Assembly: GCA_963082975.1 (NCBI GenBank)
Contig: OY720346.1
Coordinates: 32,234,720 to 32,298,719, forward strand
DNA: 64,000 bases
Direction of reading: 5' to 3'
From: Labia minor
Taxonomy: Eukaryota > Arthropoda > Insecta > Dermaptera > Spongiphoridae
Positions 11,565 through 21,818 of this stretch are shown here, in pieces (the stretch's first letter is position 1; the number at the start of each line of letters is the position of its first letter). A model generated the notes under the pieces. It worked only from the letters and a program-made list of their open reading frames with translations. It was not told where the DNA came from and made no database searches. The translations under genes and the position numbers were made by a program.

Positions 11565-12651
11565 ATATATATATGTATTTAAATAAGTTATATTTGAAAG
11601 ATTACTAAAAATATTTTTAAAATTGATAAAATATAAATTATTTTTAAGTCTGTGAGAATTTTTAATATAGTTAGTTTTTGTATAATAGGAAATTAATTAA
11701 AAATTTATTATATATTGAAAGGAAATTAAATTAAATATATAATTTATTTAATAATAATTTTTGGATTTTTTTTTTTAATTTATTGAATTTATAAAATGTG
11801 AAATTTGAAACAATTAAATTGATTGTATCTTGTATCAATAAGCATTTAATGATAATTTATTAAAATTATTATCGAATCATTATAAATATTATATTTAATA
11901 TCATTTAAGTATGATTTTTTTTTTTTCTAACGATCAATAATAATTTCTGGGTTCAATTAATAGGTAGTTAATAAAAAGAAATTAATTTTCAATATATTTT
12001 GTTATTATCGAGTGATTAAGGGTTGATTTTAGCCGAAATCAGCTCTGGGTATGAATGCACTGCGCTGTGAGTGTGTGTGAGTGCTCACTTGCCTACTGAG
12101 GCCGTCTGAAGGAGTAGGAAAGCGAAGGGGACTCGGGGTAGAGGAAGGGTGCGCGCGCATTCAAAAACAGAATTATTTGCAAATTCATGAAATAATTATA
12201 ATTATTTATTAAATTTGATTTTAATCTTTCAATTGAATTTTAAGGTACGTTTTACACATATTAAAATTTTTTTGTTGCTCATTTTTAAAAACTATTTTGT
12301 TCCAAATATTTAAAAACTTCATCTTTATCCAATAACCATTAATCAATTGGATATATATAAATTTTATATAATTAATTTTAATTTCATAAAAAATATTTTT
12401 TATTCTAAATTAAAATTTATTTATTCTTTATTAATTTTTTTTTTTGGATTTTTCTAAACAGAATATTTACAAAATAGATGAAAAAATATAAATCATCCTT
12501 TAAGAATATTAATAATAATTAAAATTAAAAAAAATATAAAAAACTTTTTTAAAACAGCTTTTATTTAAATGCACACACCCTAAAAAGGAGAAAATAATTT
12601 CTCCACACACAGCCCGATAATTAATCCTTATAATTAATCATATCTAAAAAA
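11565..12651. other. AT-rich DNA with one GC patch
   Basis: Simple AT-rich sequence. About 12010-12165 is conspicuously GC-rich (GTGTGTGAGTG, GCGCGCGC) and unlike its surroundings. I found no coding frame or repeat relationship. Confidence 0.45.
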
Positions 12652-12912
12652 TAAGTTGACCTCTGTGGCCAGGTCCGAACCGACGATGAAGTAAATTAAT
12701 TTCCAGCTACAGAAACAATTTCAAATAATTTTAATATATCTATTAATGTAATTAAAAACAGATATTGATATAACATAAATATTTTTAATTTTATTTTATT
12801 TATAATATATATGTAATATATATGCATGTTTCGTGGTGATATGTAAAAAATCTCCACATGTGAAATTTGGTGTGAAAACAATACCTCCCTTACTATCGTC
12901 GGTCGGTAAAAA
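12652..12912 (+). repeat. Family A repeat, copy 4 (internally deleted)
   Basis: Both ends are present (AAGTTGACCTCTGTGG to CGTCGGTCGGTAAAAA), but the central ~100 bp containing the paired TGACGTCA palindromes is missing, and the 5' inverted match is reduced to CCGACGATG. The retained 3' end is the variant TACCTCCCTTACTATCG. Confidence 0.75.
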
Positions 12913-13379
12913 TGAATCGCAAATCGTGTTGGTAACCGCATCACTCAATAATGCCTGGACAAATTTTGACAATTATTTTTTTCGTTTAAGTCCGAGGATA
13001 TCCAAAAATCGAATAATTGCCGTGAAAACCCTAAAAGCAGCCCTTTTTTCCCAAACATATTTTTTAATATTATGCAATATGTACATAATTACTATTTTTC
13101 AATATTATGTAACATGTAATTACTAATTGATAAAAATAATACCTGATAATAATGACCTGAGATGAATCAGAATATTGCATTGTCATCGGAGTTACATATG
13201 TTTGCGAAATTTCAGCTCATTCAAACATTTGGATGTGGGTCAAATTCACGTTGGAAGATTTGACGACATATATATATTTAATTATATATTAGAACCTCTC
13301 TCTCTTCCTCTATTTAAAATTTTAAAAAACGTAGTGTTCTAGCCAAATTTAAATTTAAATGCCTTATGCAACATGGATA
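12913..13379. other. Unassigned non-coding stretch
   Basis: Follows family A copy 4. A segment near 13195-13260 (GCGAAATTTCAGCTCATTC) has the look of the conserved tails of RTE-type elements, but this is too short to call. No gene. Confidence 0.3.
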
Positions 13380-14410
13380 GGTAAATGAATTGGACTGGAA
13401 GAGGAGACATGTGATTAGAGAAATTGGGGAAAAATCAACCGAAATGTAATTAAAAAAAAAATTCATGAATTATGCTACGGATACGACTTAAATATAATAG
13501 GAGTTCGGCATCTGCAATAAAAGATAGCGTAAGAGAATTAATCGAAGCACGAAAAGAGGCGGGGTTAGACTTTATAAGTGTTAAGACAAAGTATTCTGTA
13601 ACAGAGAGGAATGTTAAAGTCTTAACATATGAACAATTTGAAAATTTATAAATATTTAAATACTTAAGATCTGTAATCCATAAGAATTTAAATCGACGTT
13701 GTAATCGAGTAACGCCTGTTATTTTGCAGTAAAGGGGCTTATCTCATCAAGACTATTATCAAAGAAGATCAAAATTGAAATATATAAAACAATTATTTTT
13801 CATTTTGATCGATGACTAGGGTGACCATATTTCGAAAACACCAAACCGGGACAAACGGCATACCTTTTTTTTAGAATTAAATTGAAAAAATTTTGAAAAA
13901 AAAATTACGAAATGTCCTAAATATTGAAAAAACGGGACAGTAGGGTGTCACGAAGAAATTTTGGGGACGCCGGACAGAGCACCTAAAAACGGGACAATCC
14001 CGGAAAAACGGGACGTTTGATCACCCTATACGAGAGTAGATTTAGAGTATTTGTGAGATTAGGTTTGTTCACAGCATTTATAGGACAAAGGAAGATGAGG
14101 TCACAGGGGGATGGCGGAGATGGCATAACGAGGAATTGCATGATCTCCAGATATAGTTAAGGTTATAAAATCGAGAAGGCTGGGATGGGAAGGGGACGTG
14201 GCTGGAATTGGGAGAAGCTAGAAATTGGGAGAAATCGATTGGGAAACATCCGGTGGAAGACCAAAGACCAAGGTGGGTGAATAATGAAGGGACATGGGAG
14301 AAATGGGACAGGGTAGGATTTGGTTGTAGCTCAGGATAGGGACGCTGAGAGAAATGAGGATGCTGAGGCTAAGAACTTTCGAAAACTGTAGAGACACAGA
14401 GTTAGATAAA
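13380..14410 (+). pseudogene. LINE fragment carried inside a Helitron-ended repeat
   Basis: A degenerate copy of the LINE RT/C-terminal region. Traces of the YADD-like region and the following segment lie near 13470-13560, a YLGS-like and CYH-like stretch at 13655-13740, and after a 212-bp insertion (13817-14028) the HNEELHDL and GRPKTKVGE-type end down to the ACACAGA terminus at ~14400. Frameshifts are numerous. About 50 bp later it runs into a Helitron 3' end at 14625. The same junction recurs in inverse orientation at 17070-18045, so this LINE piece is cargo of a mobile chimera rather than an independent insertion. Confidence 0.7.
13817..14028. mobile_element. 212-bp TIR element (MITE) inside the LINE cargo
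   Basis: The ends are TAGGGTGACCA and TGATCACCCTA, an imperfect 11-bp terminal inverted repeat. The interior carries inverted CGGGAC/GTCCCG-like motifs and no coding frame. It interrupts the LINE sequence, while the sister copy at 17070-18045 is uninterrupted at the same place, so it inserted after the two chimeric copies separated. TA flanks both ends, which may be the duplication. Confidence 0.65.
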
Positions 14411-14459
14411 TACAATAATAATATATAATTAATTTACTGATTAAATTAAAAAATATTTT

Positions 14460-14625
14460 ACAAGAAAACAAATAAATGTCTTATCTACTTATACTGATTG
14501 AAACAAAATGGATGAAAACCTTTTACATACAGACTTTCAACCAAATACAATGTATCACTCGGGGGTACAGGGGGCGGAGCCCCCGTCTAGGTGTAAATAG
14601 CGCCGAAGGCGCTCGGAGCAGCTAG
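14460..14625 (+). mobile_element. Helitron 3' terminus
   Basis: The terminal ~165 bp of a Helitron-like element. There are two hairpins: GGGGGC-GGA-GCCCCC at 14570-14584 and AGCGCC-GAA-GGCGCT at 14599-14613. Eight bases later comes CTAG (14622-14625) followed by T. A GC-rich hairpin just before CTRR next to a T is the diagnostic Helitron 3' end. No Rep/helicase gene is present in the window, so the copy is non-autonomous. The 5' end was not located. Confidence 0.7.
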
Positions 14626-17038
14626 TATTTAAATAAAACTTTACAAAATATATTTCTTTGAAAAAAATTTAAAAATATTGGGTTAAAAATAAAGAATCTA
14701 TTTATATATGGTTGAGATCAGATTAGTTAGTGAGTAAGATCGAAAAAACCTTATTAATTAAAATTATATTAAACATTTATTTTTAAATTCTCTATCGGTT
14801 ATTAAACAATTTCCATTTTCCAAACATAACATACAATAACATGCCAATTAATTCAAAACTTATTATTGTTTTTTCATATTAATAACAAGCTTTTAGCATA
14901 TTTTACCTTTACAATATAATATTTTGTTGTGATAATGGTAATACCAATATTTTTTTTAAATTCAACTTTTTTGTTAAATCGATATTTCTATACACGTTAA
15001 TACTTTTATTCATTCAACGTAAAAATATCAATTATATGTGAAATATTGCCATTTGCTATCTTGTTTTTTTTTCTTTTATACGAATAATTGTTTAGTATTT
15101 GATCTGATATATCTACTTCGACTTTTGTCCAATTATAATAATTTATAATTTAAACTTTCTTCTGAAATAATTTTCTTTTTATCGTAATTTAATTATACAG
15201 TACTTTAATTATTATTATTATTTTGAATATATAATTAAACAAAATTTTCTTTATGATATCATATTTAAGACGAATTTAAAGTTAAAATTGTATTCAATAG
15301 TTTTGGTGGAATAGAGATTTTTGTTTTATGCTCACAGCGCCTATCTTATTTTATCCAAATGATCTTGTCCTATTTTATGTGAACGAATGTTATATTTGTT
15401 ATATTATCCATATTATCAAATAGAAACAGATGAATTTTCAAAACATAAGATAATTTTTTAAATTCTTAAAATTTTTTGAAATTTTATAACAAGTAATGCT
15501 GGTTTTAAGGAATGTATTTTCCAAAATTAGCATCTATATCTATTACGTAATAATAAATTGTTCGAATAAAAAATTAATTGGTTTTGTATGTATGTATTCA
15601 TAAAGTAATTGATAAATATATTCAAATTATTTTCCAAAAATCCCAAATAGACGTTCTTCTTTTTAACAAAGTTATGTTTATTTTTATTATGATTTTTGGA
15701 AAAAATGGAGCTAAATTTTGGATGATGAGATGATGGAGCTAACACCTTTTATAAACCAAAAAAAATAAAAAAATTAACATTTTTCTGACTTGATAGATAG
15801 AAGTGAGAAAAAATGAAGTTGTAGTAATAAAATAATACATATTTTATTTTAAAAAAGGGAAAAAAAGGTTTAGTCACAGGAAAGTGAGTCTCGGTGTTTA
15901 TTAAATTTTCATTGATACATTTTTATTATCAATCAACATTATCTAAATATCCTAACAATATTTTGAATTTTTCTTATTTGATGTATAGACTTAAATCTTA
16001 AATTCATAATAATATTTAGTATTCTGAAAAACCTGTTATTAATTCATTAAGACTATATTTGATAAAATATGGGGCAAGATAAGGATATTTGGTAAATAGT
16101 TATAAAGTACTTTTAACACAATTAAATTATTAGTTGATTTTTGTTTGTATTGTGCTTTTGAATAAATTAACATTTTTATAATTGAAAAATAATAATTTAG
16201 GCAAATAACATATTTAATATAATTTAAAACTTCAAAAGGAAAAAAAAAGAAAATAAATTGGTTATGATAATTTTGATTCTGATTAGTTTTCATGAAAACA
16301 ACTTTTCATGATCTTCACTTGTTTTTTATGTAAGTAATTTTTTTTAATAAATTAATATTTATTTATTTATTAACTATGATTTGTATATCAAGACATGATC
16401 TTCAAACAATAATCTTTATTCTTACCTTAAATTGAAATCCAAATCTAACTGAATGAATGACTCAAAATCTTAAATAAATAAAATAAACAATTTATAAATC
16501 TCACAATCCTAATTGAATATTTTATGAATTAAATTTAAATATCTATTTTTTTTTAAATATTTTATTTTAATGTCTTATAATGACTGTTGTAAAAGGATAT
16601 TTAGACTTTCTCACTGATTAAGTAATTGAGACTTGGCTATTATATACATTTAATGGATTGATTACTGCATCTAATTAATAATTTTATATATATATAAAAT
16701 AAAAAACTTACTTTTTTCCTTTAGGCTTAGTTACATTTTTTTTAAACTAAAATCTAAACTTGATATTTCTTTGATGTAAATCATTGCTTTTTTCTAAAGC
16801 GAAATCTATCTCATCTATTAAACCATAATATTAGTAATTTTTGTCTTTTAACTTCTTGATGGCTTTGGGTTTAATTTTTTTTTTTCAAAATTGTTTTCTC
16901 CTCTGCTTTAATCTAAATTTTAATTTAATGAATAAATGGATAAATTAATTAACTTTTTTATTTTAAATTTTACCATGAATCCGTATCTAAGCCCATTCAA
17001 GTTCATCCTTGGAATGAATTCGACATAATATTATGTTC

Positions 17039-17039
<1 letters not shown>
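14626..17039. other. AT-rich intergenic DNA, nothing supported
   Basis: 2.4 kb of A/T-dominated sequence with short homopolymers. The open frames in it (for example 15527-15745 and 16039-16293 on the minus strand) are rich in N/I/K/F/Y and consistent with chance in AT-rich DNA. A TA repeat occupies about 17041-17068 at its right edge. Confidence 0.55.
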
Positions 17040-17069
<30 letters not shown>

Positions 17070-17070
<1 letters not shown>

Positions 17071-17172
17071 TAGCTGATCAGAGCGCCTTCGGCGCTCTTC
17101 TCATCTAGACGGGGGCTCCGCCCCCTGTACCCCCGAAGTAATACATAGTATTTCGTTGAAAGTCTGTGTTTA
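17070..17172 (-). mobile_element. Helitron 3' terminus, minus strand
   Basis: Reading on the minus strand, the element ends with the hairpin AGAGCGCC-GAA-GGCGCTCT (17080-17098), six bases, then CTAG (17070-17073) and T. Upstream on the minus strand come the same GGGGGC-GGA-GCCCCC hairpin and the CAGACTTTCAAC block as in the 14460-14625 copy. It abuts a TA microsatellite. It is the 3' end of the chimera that includes the LINE fragment at 17290-18045. Confidence 0.7.
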
Positions 17173-17289
17173 AAAGGTTTTCATCCATTTTGTTGCAATC
17201 AGTATATTACATTATATTATCATATCTTTTTGTGTTCTTATTTAAAAGATATTTTAATTTAATCAGTAAATTAATTATATATTACTATT

Positions 17290-18045
17290 GTATTTGTTAT
17301 ATCAATCTATCTATCCCTGTGGCTCTACGGATCTCGAAAGTTACCCCCAAGTCTGAGCTATAACCATCTAACTCCTACCCTGTCCCATCTGTCCCACGTC
17401 CCTTCCTACATTGTCCACTCACCACGTTCTTGGTCTTCCCAATCACACAGGACGTTTCCCAATCGCTTTTTCCAAATATATTTCGCCGATCTTTAATCTA
17501 CCATTCTAGCCATGACCCCTTCCCATCCCAGCCTTCTCTATTTTATAACCTTAATAACCTTAACTATATCTGGAGATGCATAGAGGACATGCAATTCCTC
17601 GTTATGCCACCTCCGCCATAGCCCGGTGATCTCATCTTTCTTTGGTCCTTAAATGCTGCAAACAATCCTAATATCAAATTCTCTAAATCTACTTTCTCCT
17701 AAGATCATCGACCACCCATATAATACAACAGGCAAAATAATTGTTTTAAATATTTCAATTTTCATCCATTTTGATAAAAGTTTTGATGAGTTAAGCCTCT
17801 TTACTGTATGATAACAGACGTTATCCGATTGCGACCTCAAATTCCTTAAATTCTTATCCAATATTATTATCCTTTGTAATTATAGAATCTAAATATTTAA
17901 ATTTTTCTACATTTTCAAATTCTACATTTTGTATGTTAATTGTGTGTTAATAATGTTTTTCTCTCCTACTATAAATATTTTGTTTTATCCCTATTAATTT
18001 CAATCCCCATCTTATTTCCTGCCTCAATTCCATCATACATTACGT
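17290..18045 (-). pseudogene. LINE fragment, minus strand, in Helitron chimera
   Basis: Minus-strand LINE remnant homologous to 13380-14410. Recognisable pieces include NVCYHTVKRLNSSKLLSKW, TIILPVVLYGWSM and ESRF in the frame 17649-17861, and the terminal TGTGGCTCTACGG complement near 17300. Between its end and the Helitron terminus lies a ~120-bp segment that also matches the corresponding segment of the 14-kb copy (ATTAATTTACTGATTAAATT). Frameshifts and stops make it non-functional. Confidence 0.75.
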
Positions 18046-19573
18046 GTATACATTAGTGTCGGTTAAGTGAGAAATTTTTTTTTGATGTTCAATTGTTTTT
18101 GCTTATAATTCTAAATTACCAAGTGTCGGTTAAGTAAACAAATTACATATATACAAACACTCTCCCCTTTATATATATAGATATATATAAGTCCTATATT
18201 AAATTATTTCATAATAGATCCTACACATTTTCAAATTTACCAATCCAGAGAGGGGCCTAAGATAATGGCGTCTATACCAAACCCCGAACTTGTGGCCCTC
18301 TCAGGTGATAACTATGAAGGTTTTTTTGGAAACAAAATATTTCATCTTGTATTTTTCCATAATGCCTCTTAATGACTCTCTTCTTCCTAGATGTTTTTAA
18401 TACTCATATTTATATCTATATCTAAATATATCTATATAGATATTCTATGTGCCACGACAGCCTTACCCTAGTAACGTCACTGTGCCAATCAGAAGGCACC
18501 ACCCAACCCTAGTATATAGTTTCATTTTAATATATATCTATAATTAATTATTTATTATTTGAGATTATTGTTTTTTCATCTCAGTCTGTGTGATTTTTGT
18601 TTCATAATGTTGTCAAAAATATTTCAGTCACTTCTATAGTATACAATTAAGAACAACACCAATGCAAGCTGAACATCAAATACTAATTCATTATTTTTTC
18701 ATAAATTATTGTTGGTAAACATAAAGTGAGGAACATCCAACTGCTACATGAAATGGCACTGCCTGACGCATAAATGAAATTAATATTATGTGTATATATT
18801 TCATTTTAAGTAAAAATTTGATTATCTATAAAATGGATTAAAAAGTATAATAATAATTTCTCATTCTTCTTCTATACGAATGTACACACATTAGGAATTT
18901 AAATTAATTTATTAAATATTGGAAAATACAGCTGTAAATCCACCCTCACCATAATATAATAAAATTCTCTTCTCGCTCTCCATCTTTGTAAGCGGATGGG
19001 CTTAATGGAAAGCTACAGTCTAGAGAGAGTAACACAATGTGTAGATAAATAATAATCTATGAAAAAGTATTTAATAAAATCTGTTGTTGTGTTTATAAAC
19101 TCATCCACTTTTACTTTACTAAAATGGATATACATTTATATACTCTCCCTAGAAGAACAAGAGAGATAGAGAGAGAATATATTTTAGAGTTAATGTGTGT
19201 ATTTATATCCACTAACCAACACTTCCATTAATAAACTTATTTGTATATTGTTTTTCCTCCCACTAAAAAGAATCAAAAGTTTATAAATAAATGGCTAAAG
19301 GTATCCAAGCAAATGATTTATTATTGAAGTTTTAGTATTTATAGACATATACATACTAAAAATAATAATATCAAATTTGAAAATCCATTATTTAATTTAA
19401 AGTAAAAGAAAATTTTAATAAAGTTTTCTATCTAATTTATTATTATGATTTTTTTTTAATAATTTTTAAATTAAAAAAAACATATCCTTATATAAATTAA
19501 TAATATACCTAAATATAATTTAATACAATAGTATATTCAGTTATAATTATATATATATATATATAATATATTA
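18046..19573. other. AT-rich DNA with a short direct repeat
   Basis: No gene seen. AGTGTCGGTTAAGT occurs twice, at 18055-18068 and 18122-18135 (67 bp apart). A slightly GC-richer block at about 18240-18330 and 18440-18515 has no long frame. The remainder is AT-rich with TA tracts. Confidence 0.45.
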
Positions 19574-19741
19574 TGTGGCACTCAGAAGCCAAAGCGATTA
19601 ACTCCACATTTAAAGAAACTGAGAAAATGAAGCCCAAAGTTCACAGCTTGTAGAAAATTCAGGTTTATTGATTACAGAAAAATGTATATTGCATTGCAAT
19701 ATTAAGATTATCAAGTTCATTATTGACTTCTGAATGGCACA
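19574..19741. mobile_element. 168-bp MITE with TA duplication
   Basis: The left end TGTGGCACTCAGAAGCCAA and the right end (read in reverse) TGTGCCATTCAGAAGTCAA form a ~19-bp terminal inverted repeat with three mismatches. TA flanks both sides (19572-19573 and 19742-19743). The size and TA target fit a Tc1/mariner-type MITE. There is no coding sequence. Confidence 0.7.
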
Positions 19742-19899
19742 TATATATTTACTACCAAAATTCATTAATTATATTATTTATTTATTTTTTAATACAATTT
19801 GATAGTAAAACAATTTAAAATAAAATTATAATAATTTAAAATATCAATAAGGAAACACATTATTAAAACAAATATAATTTGAAATTTTATCAAATTCCA

Positions 19900-21161
19900 T
19901 ATTATAATCGGTCCATACACCTTCAGTTAAACTGCGCAGTTTATCATGTGCGACGTCATATCTGAAAGATAAAATGTAAGAACTGCGCTGAATTGTGAAA
20001 GTTATCAGACCTGAACTATTAGACCCTGTTTTTCATCAGAAAACTGCATAGATCACTTAATTATTTGTTCAGTTCTGTTAGTTCTACATCAGCTTTCGTC
20101 ATGACTTCATCAACAAAGAAATATTTACTACTTGAATTCATAGAATCCACCGTTCACTACCTGAACTTTGGAAAATAATGTTTAGGATATTTTAATAGAT
20201 TAAAAAAGTTGACCTGTGGCCAGGTCCGAACCGACCGACGGTTTGAAGTAAATTAATTAACAGCTACAGAAACAATGTCAAATAATTTTAATATATCTAT
20301 TAATGTAATAAAAAACAGATATGGATACATAAATAATAAATATAAACATTTTTAATTTTATTTTATTTATAATATATATGCAAGTCCAGGCTGTGACGTC
20401 ATGAATGGCTGGATGACGTCATATAATTTTAAATCAAGAAAAAACTAATAAATATGATTTTCCCGAGGATAAAACCAATACAAAGTGCATGATTCGTGGT
20501 GATATATAAAAAAATCTCCTCATGTGAAATTTGGTGAGAAAATAACCCTTCCCTTCCTATCGTCGATCGCTAATACTACCACTTCCGGTTTCCAGATTTG
20601 CACCAAAAGTTGATCAATTCATCCCACTGATGCATTAAGTAAATATACAAAATTTCATCAAAATCTGTACACATCTATACGGACGGACGGACGGACGGAC
20701 GGACAGACATCATGCTAAAAATACTTTTTTCTGTTAAGAAAATGCATGATTCGTGGAGATATGTAAAAATCTCCACATGTGAAATTTGGTGTGAAAACAA
20801 TACCTCCCTTACTATCGTCGGTCGGTAAAAAGGCAGCATCGTATGATAAATTAATAAAATAATTAAAACCAATAGATGGTAGAGCAACGCGAGACAGTGC
20901 CATGGACAAAAATTAATAAGCTAAGATCTAGAAAAGATTTATAAATAATTAATAATTCAAAAAGATCAGGGTCTTCAGCTGATGAAATTGACACTCTTGC
21001 ACTTTCGAATTTTGAAGAGCTAATATTTTCTTGTGGACCAGGAAACTCCCGAAGCAGATGAAAAACTGAACGAATCCACACACTTTCAGTTCAGTTTATC
21101 GCGCTGATTTATACAGTTAAAACTGCGCAGTTTAACTGAAGGTGTTTGGGCCGCTATAATA
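19900..21161. mobile_element. TIR element hosting family A copy 5
   Basis: Inverted termini of about 40 bp: the left is TATTATAATCGG...ACACCTTCAGTTAAACTGCG, and the right is its near-exact reverse complement ending CGGCCCAAACACC and TATTATA at 21161. The inner ACACCTTCAGTTAAACTGCG block is identical on both arms. The interior outside the nested repeat is ~640 bp without a transposase frame, so it is a non-autonomous class II element. I found no convincing target duplication and cannot give the superfamily. Confidence 0.65.
20206..20829 (+). repeat. Family A repeat, copy 5, with two tandem 3' ends
   Basis: Starts like the other copies (AAGTTGACCTGTGGCC), contains the paired TGACGTCA sites (20394-20401 and 20414-20421, 20 bp apart) and reaches a first 3' end at about 20570. 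It then continues with a segment ending in (GGAC)6 at 20681-20704, and a second 3' end of the other variant (20744-20829) with a perfect hairpin GTGGAGAT-8-ATCTCCAC at 20753-20776. The composite suggests recombination or nested insertion of two family A subtypes. It sits inside the TIR element 19900-21161. Confidence 0.7.
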
Positions 21162-21420
21162 CCTATTTCATTATATAAATTTTATAATTAATGCAATTAA
21201 ATATTTATGTTTAAAAAATTATTATTAATTATAAATAAATTGAATATTTATAATATTGATATTTTAAAAAAAATGTATTAAGTAGATAGATTGATAAAAT
21301 ATATTAGATTAAAAAGGATTTTGTAATTTTTGTCTTTGTGATTGTACAACCCAATTAGTTGTGCTCTCTCTTTCTGTCTGAATGACTTTGCTTCTTTTTC
21401 TTATTCTTTTCTTTTAAAAA

Positions 21421-21433
21421 TCTTTCAAGATTA
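21421..21433. repeat. Left target-site duplication of the PLE array
   Basis: TCTTTCAAGATTA immediately left of the array is repeated exactly at 43632-43644 on its right edge. Up to four bases at the array side (ATTA) could also belong to the element, so the duplication is 9-13 bp. That is in the range usual for Penelope-like insertions. Confidence 0.85.
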
Positions 21434-21818
21434 TTAAGAGAATTTTTATTAAAAGACCACATTATTTGTATAAAATTATTTATTAAATTAAAATAATTGT
21501 ACAACGTTTCAACTGCTTATTCTGCAGTCGTTTTCAAGTAACCGTACGCTTGCTCCGATTCAAGCGGACTGATGCATGTCGGGACACGTCACCTCTTATA
21601 TAGGCAGTGATATTGGCGCCAATTTTTGGCTCCAATTTTTACCGCCAATTCTTAATCTCAACATGAAGTCAGCAGCAATTGTCAAAGCAAGCGTTTACAA
21701 TCAAGAAGTATGATAGTGCATTATGTCTCTAAAATGAAGATACTAAATTATTTCCATAATCAAGATATATACACAAATACACATTAGATTAATTATATTT
21801 AATTTAATTTGACAAATT

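Noticed and set aside
18055-18135. AGTGTCGGTTAAGT pair as a target duplication
   Set aside because: The copies are direct and only 67 bp apart with no element-like termini between them; left as a short repeat.
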